From the NCBI RefSeq assembly GCF_014642675.1, contig NZ_BMIS01000006.1, positions 62,001-126,000 on the forward strand: DNA of 64,000 nt, given 5' to 3'. Below the pieces are notes generated by a model, which saw only the letters and a list, made by a program, of their open reading frames with translations, had not been told where the DNA came from and did no database searches. This document shows positions 33,251 to 41,843 of this stretch, in pieces. This DNA is from Nesterenkonia cremea (GTDB lineage Bacteria; Actinomycetota; Actinomycetes; Actinomycetales; Micrococcaceae). The position numbers were made by a program, and so were the translations under genes. How positions within the stretch are numbered: position 1 is the stretch's first letter; every line of letters starts with the position of its first letter.

Positions 33251-34150
33251 GTGAAGCCTGCACCTTTCTCCTACGTCCGCCCCACCCGGCTCGACGACGT
33301 CGTCGGAGAGCTTGAGGAGGCGGAGAGCGCGGGCAGCGGCAAGGTGATCGCCGGAGGGCAGTCCCTGCTCCCGGTGCTCGCCATGCGCCTGGGCAGGCCG
33401 AGGACCCTGGTGGACATCACCAGGGTTCCGGAGCTGGCCGGTCTGCGGGAAGAGGGCGGAAGCATACGCATCGGAGCCGCCGTCCGTCAGCGGCAGGTCG
33501 AGCGGGAAGCCGCTCAACGGATCCCCCTGGTGGGTCACGCACTGCCGTGGATCGGACACCGGGAGATCCGCAGCCGCGGCACCGTCTGCGGATCGCTCGC
33601 CCATGCCGACCCTTCCGCCGAACTGCCCGCCGTCGCGCTCTGCCTTGGTGCCGTGCTCACCGTCACCGGCTCGCGGGGCAGCAGAGAGGTCCCGGCGGCG
33701 GACTTCTTCACCGGAGCCATGTCCACTGTGCTCGGCGGAACAGAGCTGGTCACCGCGGTCCGCTTCCCGGCACCGCGGGCAGGCGAGGGATTCGGCTTCG
33801 GGGAGATGGCCCGGCGCCATGGGGATTTCGCCCTGGCCGGGGCCGCCGCGCGGGTCCGCCTGGACGGGGGAGGGGTCGTCGAGGCCCAGCTGGTCGGCTT
33901 CGGCGTCGCGGACCGCGCCCGTTCTCAGGACTTTACCGGGCCGCTGGCCGAGGCGGTCAGCCGGCACGGCCAGGACGAGAAGGCCCTCACCGCAGTTATG
34001 ACCGAGGCAGTCAGCGAGATGGCGGAGGACGTGGTCACCGCCGGAGACGCGCATGCCTCGCAGGACTACCGCCGGCGCCTCATCCGGGTCCTCGGCACCC
34101 GGGCGCTGGTGCGGGCCTGCGCCGACAGCAGGAGGAGAGCGAAGAGATGA
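33251..34150 (+). CDS. molybdenum hydroxylase FAD-binding subunit
   Basis: 299 residues of the CoxM/XdhB-type FAD subunit. FAD pyrophosphate-binding stretches are VIAGGQSLLPVLAMRLGRP and TVCGSLAHADPSAELPAVAL. It passes electrons from the Fe-S subunit to an outside acceptor. The GTG at 33251 is taken as start: it follows the enoyl-CoA hydratase stop by one base and gives the family start VKPAPFSYVRPTRLDDVV. Its stop overlaps the Fe-S gene by 4 bases. Confidence 0.92.
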   Translation: MKPAPFSYVRPTRLDDVVGELEEAESAGSGKVIAGGQSLLPVLAMRLGRPRTLVDITRVPELAGLREEGGSIRIGAAVRQRQVEREAAQRIPLVGHALPWIGHREIRSRGTVCGSLAHADPSAELPAVALCLGAVLTVTGSRGSREVPAADFFTGAMSTVLGGTELVTAVRFPAPRAGEGFGFGEMARRHGDFALAGAAARVRLDGGGVVEAQLVGFGVADRARSQDFTGPLAEAVSRHGQDEKALTAVMTEAVSEMAEDVVTAGDAHASQDYRRRLIRVLGTRALVRACADSRRRAKR

Positions 34151-35400
34151 GCCGGAGCGCCACACTCAGAAGGACACTGAAAAACCCCCTGAAGGGCTTA
34201 CGGAACGGCCGGGGCAGTGCAGGAGAGGAGACCCTGCGCGTGGAGGCCGAGGAGACCGTCCGGGTCTCCTTCACGGTCAACGGCCGGCCGGCCGAGGTGG
34301 ACGTCGCACCCCGGGTGACGCTCTCCGACGCCCTGCGCGACCACCTCTCCCTGACCGGCACCCACATCGGGTGCGAGCACGGGGTCTGCGGGATGTGCAC
34401 CGTCATCGTCGACGGCGACGCCGCACGCGCCTGTCTGCTGCTGGCCTGCCAGCTCGAGGGTGCAGAGATCATGACGGTGGAGGGCCTCGGCACGCCAGAC
34501 GACCTCCACCCGCTGCAGGACTCGTTCAGCCGCCACCATGCCCTGCAGTGCGGATTCTGCACCCCCGGCATGCTGATGAGCGCCTATGAGCTCCTCGACC
34601 ATGAGCCTGGGGTGCCGAAGGAGGAGCTGCCGGAGAAGATGTCCGGGGTGCTCTGCCGCTGCACGGGCTACCGGCACATCATGGACGCGGTCTCCGACGT
34701 CGCCGAGCAACACCCTGAAGGTGCTCCGGCACCCCGGAACTGCGGCACCGCGCAGCTGTTGCCCCGCACCACCGCCGGAGGTCCCGGATCGACGGCTGAA
34801 GAGGATCTGCAGCACCGCGCACCGGCAGAGATCACCCTCCCCAGCTCCGAACCCACGGTCACAGTCGGTGTGGAGGAGCATATCCGCGCCACCCCGGAGG
34901 AGATCTGGGAGGTGCTGCAGGACACAGACCGTGTGGCCCGGTGCCTGCCAGGGGCTGAGCTCATCGAAGATTTCGGTGAGGACCGGTATCTGGGACGCAT
35001 CAGAGTCGCCCTGGGGCCGGTGAAACTCTCCTTCATCGGAGACATCCATGTCACCGAACGCAGTGAGGAGAACCGCTCCATCCGGGCGCTGGCCCAGGCC
35101 GAGGACGCCGCCGGAGGCAGTGTGCAGGCCGGCGTCGCCCTCTCCGCGCAGCCGCACGAGGGAGGCAGCCTGCTCAGCGCGGACGCCGACCTGTTCATGG
35201 TCGGGAAGATCGCCCAGATGGGCCGCTCGCTGGCCGGAGACGTCAGCGCCGACATGTTCGCCCAGTTCACCAGGGCCCTCGATGCCACGGCTCGAGGGGA
35301 GGAACCGACCGACACCCAAGCGCCCAGCTCTGTCGCAATGTTCACCCGCCTGATGTCCACCCGCGCGAAGGCGCTGGTGGGCCGCCTGAGAAGGAGATGA
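34147..35400 (+). CDS. fusion of [2Fe-2S] small subunit and CoxG/SRPBCC domain
   Basis: 417 residues. Residues 38-190 form a CoxS-type small subunit with both clusters complete: Cys76, Cys81, Cys84, Cys96 (plant type) and Cys135, Cys138, Cys170, Cys172. After a linker (about 190-238) comes a CoxG-like SRPBCC domain starting VGVEEHIRATPEEIWEVLQD, with LPGAELIEDFG. In CO dehydrogenase operons CoxG is a separate protein, thought to recruit the enzyme to the membrane. The basic C-terminal end (STRAKALVGRLRRR) could support membrane contact. Confidence 0.9.
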   Translation: MSRSATLRRTLKNPLKGLRNGRGSAGEETLRVEAEETVRVSFTVNGRPAEVDVAPRVTLSDALRDHLSLTGTHIGCEHGVCGMCTVIVDGDAARACLLLACQLEGAEIMTVEGLGTPDDLHPLQDSFSRHHALQCGFCTPGMLMSAYELLDHEPGVPKEELPEKMSGVLCRCTGYRHIMDAVSDVAEQHPEGAPAPRNCGTAQLLPRTTAGGPGSTAEEDLQHRAPAEITLPSSEPTVTVGVEEHIRATPEEIWEVLQDTDRVARCLPGAELIEDFGEDRYLGRIRVALGPVKLSFIGDIHVTERSEENRSIRALAQAEDAAGGSVQAGVALSAQPHEGGSLLSADADLFMVGKIAQMGRSLAGDVSADMFAQFTRALDATARGEEPTDTQAPSSVAMFTRLMSTRAKALVGRLRRR

Positions 35401-35401
35401 C

Positions 35402-36967
35402 ATGCAGTTAGGCCGCACCTTGGAATGGACGGCAGCCCGCTTCCCGGAGCGCACCGGGTTCGCCGGAGAGCGCCGAATGACCTATCAGGAGTGGGACGGG
35501 CGCACCAACCAGATCGCCAATGCGCTCAGCTCCGCCGGGATCCGGCGCGGAGACCGCGTCGCCACCTTCCTGGCCAATACGGAGGTCATGGCCTCCACCC
35601 ACCTGGCGCTGCAGAAGCTCGGAGTGATGTCCACGCCGCTGAACATCCGGCTCTCCCCGCCGGAATTGGCCTATTGCCTCGACGACGCCGAACCCTCGCT
35701 GGTGATCACCGATGATCATGCCAGGAAAGTGGCACAAGCGGCCCTGGGACAGAGCCGGTACAGCCCCCGCGTGCTCCATGCCGGCTCGTCACCGGTGGAG
35801 GGGGCGAAGGAGTTCGAGACGCTGGTGGCTCAGGCCGATTCCTCCGCCCCCGGCATCGCAGTGGAGGAATCCGATCCCAGCGTGATGCTCTACACCTCCG
35901 GCACCACCGGCAAGCCCAAGGGTGTCCCGCGCACCCAGCGCAACGAGTATGCGGCCTCCGTGGCTCATATCATGCAGTGTCAATACGCCTACGGAGAGGC
36001 CACGCTGGGGGCGATGCCCATGTATCACACCATGGGGCTGCGCTCGCTGCTGTCCATGGTGGTCATCGGAGGGAAGTTCGTGGAGCTGCCGGCCTATGAG
36101 GCGCGCCGGGCTCTGGAGCTCATCGTCTCCGAGGGGATCAGCGCCCTCTACCTGGTCCCCACCGCCTATTGGGCGCTGGCGCAGACCGGGGAGCTCGGCC
36201 GCATCTCCTCTACCGTGAAGAAGCTGGCCTTCGCCGGGGCTCCGATGACCTCCGCCCTGTGCGAAAAGCTCATCGCGGAGCTGAAGCCGGAGGTCTTCGT
36301 CAACCATTACGGCTCCAGCGAGATCTATACCTTCTCCATCGAGGAGGACGCCACCCGTAAACCTGGCTGCGCGGGTCGGGCCGGGCTGCACTCGCGGCTG
36401 ATGGTCGTGGACCCACAGACGGAGTCCGGGCATCGCCAGCTGCCCGTCGGCGAGGTCGGGGAGATCGTCGCCTCGCTGGAGTCTGACGAGTCCTTCCAGG
36501 GGTACTGGAAGCGGCCCGATGCCGATGCCAAATCCCTGCGCAGCGGCTGGTACCACACCGGGGACCTCGGCCATCTCGACGAGGACGGCGATCTCTGGGT
36601 GGATGGCCGGGTCGACGACATGATCATCACCGGCGGAGAGAACGTCCACCCCGTAGAGGTGGAGGACGTGCTCTCCCACCATCCGGAGATCGCCGAGGTG
36701 ACGGTCGTCGGCCTGCAGGACGAGAAGTGGGGCCAGGCGGTCACCGCGTTCGTCGTGCTCCATGACGAGACCAAGGATGCTGCCGCCCTGGCTGAAGAGA
36801 TCAGGGAATGGGCCGGCACCGAGGCCCCGCTCTCCCCTTATAAACGGCCCAAGCGAGTCCACATCGTCAATGCCATCCCCAAGTCCCCCGTGGGTAAGAT
36901 TCTCCGCCGCAAGCTTGTGGCCGGGGAAGCCGGAGAGTACGAGTCCCGGAACAGCAATCCATCGTGA
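35402..36967 (+). CDS. AMP-forming acyl/aryl-CoA ligase
   Basis: 521 residues of the ANL superfamily; activates a carboxylic acid to its CoA thioester through an acyl-AMP. Motifs are complete: VMLYTSGTTGKPKGVPRTQ (A3), FVNHYGSSEIYTFS (A5), HTGDLGHLDEDGDLWVDGR (A7/A8), ITGGENVHPVEVE, and the catalytic lysine in PKSPVGKILRRK. The substrate pocket cannot be decoded by eye; the BenE-type carrier downstream suggests an aromatic acid. It starts one base after the Fe-S gene. Confidence 0.92.
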   Translation: MQLGRTLEWTAARFPERTGFAGERRMTYQEWDGRTNQIANALSSAGIRRGDRVATFLANTEVMASTHLALQKLGVMSTPLNIRLSPPELAYCLDDAEPSLVITDDHARKVAQAALGQSRYSPRVLHAGSSPVEGAKEFETLVAQADSSAPGIAVEESDPSVMLYTSGTTGKPKGVPRTQRNEYAASVAHIMQCQYAYGEATLGAMPMYHTMGLRSLLSMVVIGGKFVELPAYEARRALELIVSEGISALYLVPTAYWALAQTGELGRISSTVKKLAFAGAPMTSALCEKLIAELKPEVFVNHYGSSEIYTFSIEEDATRKPGCAGRAGLHSRLMVVDPQTESGHRQLPVGEVGEIVASLESDESFQGYWKRPDADAKSLRSGWYHTGDLGHLDEDGDLWVDGRVDDMIITGGENVHPVEVEDVLSHHPEIAEVTVVGLQDEKWGQAVTAFVVLHDETKDAAALAEEIREWAGTEAPLSPYKRPKRVHIVNAIPKSPVGKILRRKLVAGEAGEYESRNSNPS

Positions 36968-37010
36968 CGCTCAGGAAGTCTCATCACTTGAACCGAAGAA
37001 GGTGGCCATC

Positions 37011-38303
37011 ATGGCTGTACCCGACACCCCTCAGAGAGCAGAGACCGTAGAAGAGAAGCATCTCCTGGAGCGGGGGCCAGGTTTCCGATCCGGCCTCCGC
37101 GATCTCCCGGGGAATCTCAACTCGGCGACCATCGGCGCCGGCCTCATCGCAACGATCTTCGGCTGCACCGGCCCAGCCCTCATCGTCATCAACGGCGCCA
37201 ACGAGGCCGGCCTCAGCGCCGGGCTGATCGCCTCATGGATCTTCGGGATCTATGTCTTCGGCGGCCTCATCTCCATCATCATGGCGCTGCACTACAAGCA
37301 GCCGATCACCGGTGCCTTCTCCATCCCCGGAGCGGCTCTGGTCACCGCCGCGCTTCCCAACTTCACCTTCCCCGAGATGGTTGGCGCCTTCCTCATGGCG
37401 GGGCTGATCGTGCTGCTGGTCGGGGTGACCGGCCTGGTGCGTAAGGTGGCCCATTGGATTCCATTCCCCATCGTGATGGCGATGATAGCCGGTGCCCTCA
37501 TCCGCTTCGGCGTGGACATCGTGAACTCCGCGGCTGCTGCGCCTGCCGTCGCCGGCGCGGCTCTGCTCGGCTTCGTCCTGCTCAGCCGTTTCCTCCCGAA
37601 GGTTCCCGGGGTGCTCGGCGCGCTGGTCCTGGGGCTCATCGCCGCGGGCGTGATGGGCAGCTTCGGCAGCCTTGAGGGCGGGCTGGGTCTCACCGCTCCG
37701 GAGCTGGTCGCGCCCTCCTTCGACCTGGGCGCCATGCTCGCCGTCGCGATTCCGCTGGCCCTGCTGGTCATCGGTGCGGAGAATGCACAAGCCATGGGAG
37801 TTCTCATGGCCGAGAGGTACAAGCCTCCCTTCAACGTCATGACCATCATCAGCGGGGTCGGCGGGATCCTCGCACCGCTCTTCGGCGGGCACAACGCCAA
37901 CATCGCCGGGCCGATGACGGCCATCTGCTCCTCCGACCAGGCTGGTGAGGAGCGCTCCGGACGTTATGCCGCCACTGTGGTCAACGGAGTACTGTTCGCG
38001 CTCTTCGGCATCTTCGCCGGAGTGACGGTGGCTCTGGTCACGGTGATGCCCGCTGAGCTGACCGCCATGGTGGCCGGCCTGGCGATGATTGGAGTGTTGG
38101 TCAGGTCCTTCAGGGCGAGCTTCTCTGAAGCTCGGTTTCAGCTCGGGGCCTTCTTCGCCCTCGTCATCGCCATGAGCGGTATTGCGATGTTCAACATCTC
38201 CGCCCCCTTCTGGGCGCTGATCGGCGGCGTGCTGGCCTCCCTGCTCCTGGAGCCACGGGACTTCCGGGCACGCCGCGAGGAGGAAGAGGCCGGAAGCGCC
38301 TGA
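37011..38303 (+). CDS. BenE-family membrane transporter (benzoate/H+ symport type)
   Basis: 430 residues with about 12 membrane segments. FSIPGAALVTAALPNFTFPE and the late GGHNANIAGPMTAICSS are the hallmarks of BenE transporters, which import benzoate with protons. The late motif deviates somewhat from the usual NLAAITAAIC, so another aromatic or heteroaromatic acid is possible. The ATG at 37011 is preferred; GTG at 37002 is an alternative. It supplies the likely substrate to the CoA ligase encoded just before it. Confidence 0.87.
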   Translation: MAVPDTPQRAETVEEKHLLERGPGFRSGLRDLPGNLNSATIGAGLIATIFGCTGPALIVINGANEAGLSAGLIASWIFGIYVFGGLISIIMALHYKQPITGAFSIPGAALVTAALPNFTFPEMVGAFLMAGLIVLLVGVTGLVRKVAHWIPFPIVMAMIAGALIRFGVDIVNSAAAAPAVAGAALLGFVLLSRFLPKVPGVLGALVLGLIAAGVMGSFGSLEGGLGLTAPELVAPSFDLGAMLAVAIPLALLVIGAENAQAMGVLMAERYKPPFNVMTIISGVGGILAPLFGGHNANIAGPMTAICSSDQAGEERSGRYAATVVNGVLFALFGIFAGVTVALVTVMPAELTAMVAGLAMIGVLVRSFRASFSEARFQLGAFFALVIAMSGIAMFNISAPFWALIGGVLASLLLEPRDFRARREEEEAGSA

Positions 38304-38329
38304 TCCGTCCGCACCCTGAGAGGACATCC

Positions 38330-39544
38330 ATGCGTGAACTCGCCAGTCGGCTCCGTGACGCCTGGGGGGCGGGAGAGCCCGTCGCCCTGGCCACGGTGGT
38401 CTCCACCTTCCGCTCCGCCCCGCGGGACCCCGGCGCCTCCATGTTGGTCACCGCACAGGGGGAGGTGGTGGGCTCCGTCTCCGGCGGCTGTGTGGAGGGC
38501 GCTCTCTACGAGACCGGCCGGGAAGTCCTGGAGACGGGTGCTCCGCGGCTGGAGCGCTACGGAGTCAGCGACGACGACGCCTTCTCCGTCGGGCTCACCT
38601 GCGGCGGCACACTGGAGATTTTTGTGGAGCGGGTCTCTCCACGGGAGTTCCCGGAGCTGGGCGGCGTCCTCGCTGATATGGAGGCCGGGCGGCCGGTAGC
38701 GGTGGCGACTGTCGTCGACCACCCGGACGCCGCCCAGCGGGGCAGGCGGGCCGTGCTGCGTCCGGAGGACCCCGGTCCCGGCTGCGAGGCTCTGGGCGCT
38801 TCCTCCCCGGGGAACCCCGTCTCTGGGGGGCTCGCCCCTGCTTTCTCCTTCGGTTGGGAGGATGAGAGGGCCGAGCATGCCGTCCTCCAGGACGCACGGG
38901 CTCTCTTGGAGGCCGGCCGCAGCGGCATTCTGGAATACAGTCCGGCGGGGGAGCGGCAGGGGCCTGGGCAGCGCATCTTCGTCTCCTCCTTCGCCCCGCG
39001 GGACCGGATGATCATCTTCGGAGCCATCGACTTCGCCGCCGCGGTCGCCGAGATCGGAGCCTTCCTCGGCTACTGTGTCACCGTCTGCGACGCCCGGCCG
39101 GTCTTCGCCACGGCGGAACGCTTCCCTCACGCCGAGGAGGTCGTGGTGCAGTGGCCGGACGAATACCTCCGGCAGGAGAAGGAGGCCGGCCGGATCGATG
39201 GCAGCACCGTCCTCTGCGTGCTCACCCACGAGGCCAAGTTCGATGTCCCCGTCCTGCAGGAGGCGTTGTCCGGGCCGCCGCTGGGATACATCGGCGTCAT
39301 GGGTTCTCGGCGCACCCATGAGGAACGGCTGCGGCGTCTCGGGGAGGCCGGTCTGAGGGAGGAGCAGCTTGAGCGCCTCTCCAGCCCCATCGGCTTGGAC
39401 CTGGGCGGGCGCACACCGGCGGAGACGGCGGTCAGCATCGCCGCCGAGATCGTCGCCTCCCGCCGCGGCGGCAGCGGGCTGCCCCTGCGGGAGCGCCACG
39501 GTCCCATCCATCGTTCCGCAGAGGTGTCAGAACTCAAGGGATAG
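38330..39544 (+). CDS. XdhC/CoxF-type molybdenum cofactor maturation protein
   Basis: 404 residues. The N-terminal XdhC_CoxI domain has GSVSGGCVEGALYE with Cys54 and LTCGGTLEIFVE. The C-terminal Rossmann domain has RMIIFGAIDFAAAVAEIGAF and GYIGVMGSRRTHEER. XdhC proteins bind the Mo cofactor, protect it during sulfuration and insert it into the partner enzyme. It closes the operon, so the molybdenum enzyme carries its own dedicated maturase. GAGAGGA precedes the ATG. Confidence 0.9.
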   Translation: MRELASRLRDAWGAGEPVALATVVSTFRSAPRDPGASMLVTAQGEVVGSVSGGCVEGALYETGREVLETGAPRLERYGVSDDDAFSVGLTCGGTLEIFVERVSPREFPELGGVLADMEAGRPVAVATVVDHPDAAQRGRRAVLRPEDPGPGCEALGASSPGNPVSGGLAPAFSFGWEDERAEHAVLQDARALLEAGRSGILEYSPAGERQGPGQRIFVSSFAPRDRMIIFGAIDFAAAVAEIGAFLGYCVTVCDARPVFATAERFPHAEEVVVQWPDEYLRQEKEAGRIDGSTVLCVLTHEAKFDVPVLQEALSGPPLGYIGVMGSRRTHEERLRRLGEAGLREEQLERLSSPIGLDLGGRTPAETAVSIAAEIVASRRGGSGLPLRERHGPIHRSAEVSELKG

Positions 39545-39612
39545 CCGGTGTGGATGCGCCGTCCCCCGAGCGCTGACGCGCTCAGCTAAAATTTCCACAG
39601 CCTCATCACGCC

Positions 39613-39896
39613 GCGACGCCGTCTTCTCTCCCCGGCTGGCCGGCTTCGTGCTGGACGCCTGCGGCACCTCCGGGCTGGCCGAGGATGTGCGGGATGAGGA
39701 GCTGGACCGGCTCTCCGCCCGGGAGGTAGAGGTCATGCGGCTGATCGCCCGGGGCTACACCTACCGGGAGATCGCCTCCGAGCTGTTCATCTCGATCAAG
39801 ACGGTGGAGACCCATGTCGCCAAGGGGCTGCGGAAGCTGCAGCTGTCCTCGCGGCATGAGCTGACCCGCTGGGCGGAGCGCCGGCGGATCGTCTGA
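39613..39896 (+). pseudogene. fragment of the LuxR-type response regulator (3' end only)
   Basis: Encodes residues 132-224 of the regulator at 27807-28481 with only a few changes (for example F to C, V to A, S to A, V to G), including the whole helix-turn-helix. No ATG, GTG or TTG occurs in frame in the 68 bases between the XdhC stop and the fragment, so it lacks a start and a receiver domain. An internal GTG at about 39648 could in principle give a small DNA-binding-only protein. A 20-bp perfect hairpin follows it. Confidence 0.88.
39613..39896 (+). repeat. 284-bp direct repeat, copy 2
   Basis: Second copy of 28198-28481, about 94% identical and same orientation. Homology ends at the stop codon on the right and at GCGACGCCG on the left. 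The bases just left of it include the small palindrome GAGCGCTGACGCGCTC and an AT-rich CTAAAATTT. Confidence 0.9.
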
Positions 39897-39913
39897 TGCT
39901 CTGAACGGCCCCA

Positions 39914-39976
39914 GATGTGTTGAGGTCCCGGGATCTGACCCTCTCAGGGAGGGAGTTCCCGGGACCTCAACACATC
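39914..39976. terminator. 20-bp perfect hairpin, bidirectional terminator
   Basis: The 20 bases 39914-39933 (GATGTGTTGAGGTCCC..) are the exact reverse complement of 39957-39976. The loop has a small CCCT/AGGG stem. It separates the regulator fragment from the convergent alpha-glucosidase gene. It looks like the natural end of the regulator transcript. Confidence 0.75.
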
Positions 39977-40007
39977 GGGCAGGCGGTGGCGTGCCCTGGG
40001 GCGCAGC

Positions 40008-41810
40008 TCAGCCGCGCACGGCCCACACGGTGGTGTCCGCAGGGACCACGACGCCGTCCGTGCCGCTGCTGCTCCCGGCCGCAGCATCTGCCGCGGAGCT
40101 CAGCACCACGGACCAGCCCGCCGGCAGCTCCACCGGTTCGGTGCCGGTGATGGTCAGCAGCAGCACGTCGGGGCGCTCGCCGGCTGGGTCGCTGCTCACC
40201 AGAGCCAGCACACCTCCGGCACCGGCCAGCTGAGGCTCATCGGCCAGGGAAGCGGTCCCCAGGCCGTACTCCCGGCGCAGCCGCAGCGCCTGACGGTGCA
40301 GCTCCAGCGTGGAGCCGGCGTCGCCGCGCTGGGAGCTCACCGCATAGGCGTCCCAATCATCGGGCTGGGGCAGCCAGGACTCTCCGGTGGGGGAGAAGCC
40401 ATAGGCCGGGGTCCCCGCCTCCCATGGGATGGGGACCCGGCAGCCGTCGCGGCCGCGCTCTTCGCCGCCGGTCCGGTGGAAGGTGGGGTCCTCGCGGGAT
40501 TCGGCGGGCAGCGTGGTGTGTTCGGGCAGCGCCAGCTCGTCGCCCTGGTAGAGGTAGGCGGAGCCGGGCAGTCCCAGCATCAGCAGCGACGCCGCACGGG
40601 CCCGGCGCAGTCCGAGCTCCCGGTCCGGCTGGGGATCCTGCGGGCCGATGCCCTTGTTCGGGCCGGAGGCGGCACCCTCGGCGAAGCCCAGCCGGGAGGC
40701 GTGCCGGACGACGTCGTGGTTGGAGAGCACCCAGGTGGTCGGAGCGTCCACCGAATCGTTGACCGCATAGGACTCGGCGATGGTCGCGCGCAGCGCGGAG
40801 GCTTCCCAGGGCTGGGTCAGGAAGGCGAAGTTGAAGGCCTGGTGCATCTCATCGGAGCGGACGTAGCGGGCCAGCCGCTCCAGCGGATCCACCCATGCCT
40901 CGGCCACCAGAATCCGTTGGCCCTCATACTCGTCCAGGATGGTGCGCCAGTGCCGGTAGATCTCGTGGACGCCGTCCTGGTCGAAGTAGGGCGGCATGCC
41001 CGGGTTGTCCCCGGGGGGCCGGGCCGCATCGCCGCCGGGGGTCTCCTCGGTGCCGGCGACCATCTCCACATGGCCTGACCAGTCCGGCAGCCCCTCAGCC
41101 TTGACCATGCCGTGGGCGACGTCCACCCGGAAGCCGTCCACGCCGCGGTCCAGCCAGAAGCGCAGGATGCTGTCGAACTCGCCGCGGACCTCGGGGTTCT
41201 CCCAGTTCAGGTCTGGCTGGGAGGTGTCGAAGAGGTGCAGGTACCACTGGCCGTCCTCGGCCCAGGCGGAGCCCGGGGCGTCCTCGCGCTCGCGGACCCG
41301 GGTCCAGGCCGCTCCGCCGAAGATGGATTCCCAGTCGTTGGGCGGCTGGTCTCCGCCGGGACCCTTGCCCTCACGGAACATGTATCGGTCCCGCTCCGGG
41401 CTGCCGGGTCCGGCGGCCAGGGCGGCCCGGAACCATCCGTGCTGGTCAGAGGTGTGGTTGGGCACCAGGTCCACCACCACGCGGATGCCCAGGCGGTGGG
41501 CCTCGGCGATCAGCGCATCGGCGTCCTCCAGGGTGCCGAAGAGCGGATCGATGTCCCGGTAGTCGGCCACGTCGTAGCCGGCGTCCTTCTGCGGGGAGCG
41601 GTAGAAGGGGGAGATCCAGACGGCGTCCACGCCCAGCTCCGCTAGGTGGTCCAGGCGGGAGGTGATGCCGGGCAGGTCGCCCATACCGTCGCCGTCGGCG
41701 TCGGCGAAGGAGCGCGGGTAGATCTGGTAGATCACCGCATGGCGCCACCATTCGGTCTGCTCGGGTGCCTGGAGGTGGAGGTGCTGGTCAGCGTCGGGCA
41801 GGGGGGACAT
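40008..41810 (-). CDS. GH13 alpha-glucosidase (oligo-1,6-glucosidase/maltase type)
   Basis: 600-residue cytoplasmic glycoside hydrolase; no signal peptide. It starts WWRHAVIYQIYPRSFADADG, typical of the alpha-glucosidase branch of GH13. Catalytic residues are the nucleophile Asp230 (GFRVDVAHG), acid/base Glu304 (LVAEAWVD) and Asp366 (LSNHD); DLVPNHTSD is region I. It should cleave glucose from maltose or isomaltose-like oligosaccharides taken up by the adjacent transporter. It lies 33 bases after the LacI gene on the same strand. Confidence 0.93.
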   Translation of the reverse strand: MSPLPDADQHLHLQAPEQTEWWRHAVIYQIYPRSFADADGDGMGDLPGITSRLDHLAELGVDAVWISPFYRSPQKDAGYDVADYRDIDPLFGTLEDADALIAEAHRLGIRVVVDLVPNHTSDQHGWFRAALAAGPGSPERDRYMFREGKGPGGDQPPNDWESIFGGAAWTRVREREDAPGSAWAEDGQWYLHLFDTSQPDLNWENPEVRGEFDSILRFWLDRGVDGFRVDVAHGMVKAEGLPDWSGHVEMVAGTEETPGGDAARPPGDNPGMPPYFDQDGVHEIYRHWRTILDEYEGQRILVAEAWVDPLERLARYVRSDEMHQAFNFAFLTQPWEASALRATIAESYAVNDSVDAPTTWVLSNHDVVRHASRLGFAEGAASGPNKGIGPQDPQPDRELGLRRARAASLLMLGLPGSAYLYQGDELALPEHTTLPAESREDPTFHRTGGEERGRDGCRVPIPWEAGTPAYGFSPTGESWLPQPDDWDAYAVSSQRGDAGSTLELHRQALRLRREYGLGTASLADEPQLAGAGGVLALVSSDPAGERPDVLLLTITGTEPVELPAGWSVVLSSAADAAAGSSSGTDGVVVPADTTVWAVRG

Positions 41811-41843
41811 ATCGCTCCTGTGGGTGAGGGGTCGGTACGGGTC

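Noticed and set aside
29995-39544. Annotation as an aerobic CO dehydrogenase or as xanthine dehydrogenase for purine use
   Set aside because: The active-site loop lacks AYxCSFR and AYRGAGR, and the operon has a CoA ligase, enoyl-CoA hydratase and BenE carrier but no purine genes.
28482-39600. Integrase, transposase or tRNA attachment site in the bracketed block
   Set aside because: None was found in any frame; insertion is inferred only from the direct repeats.
39369-39612. Frame extending the LuxR fragment upstream to give a 175-residue protein
   Set aside because: The upstream part is xdhC read in another frame; the fragment itself has no plausible start codon before the homology begins.
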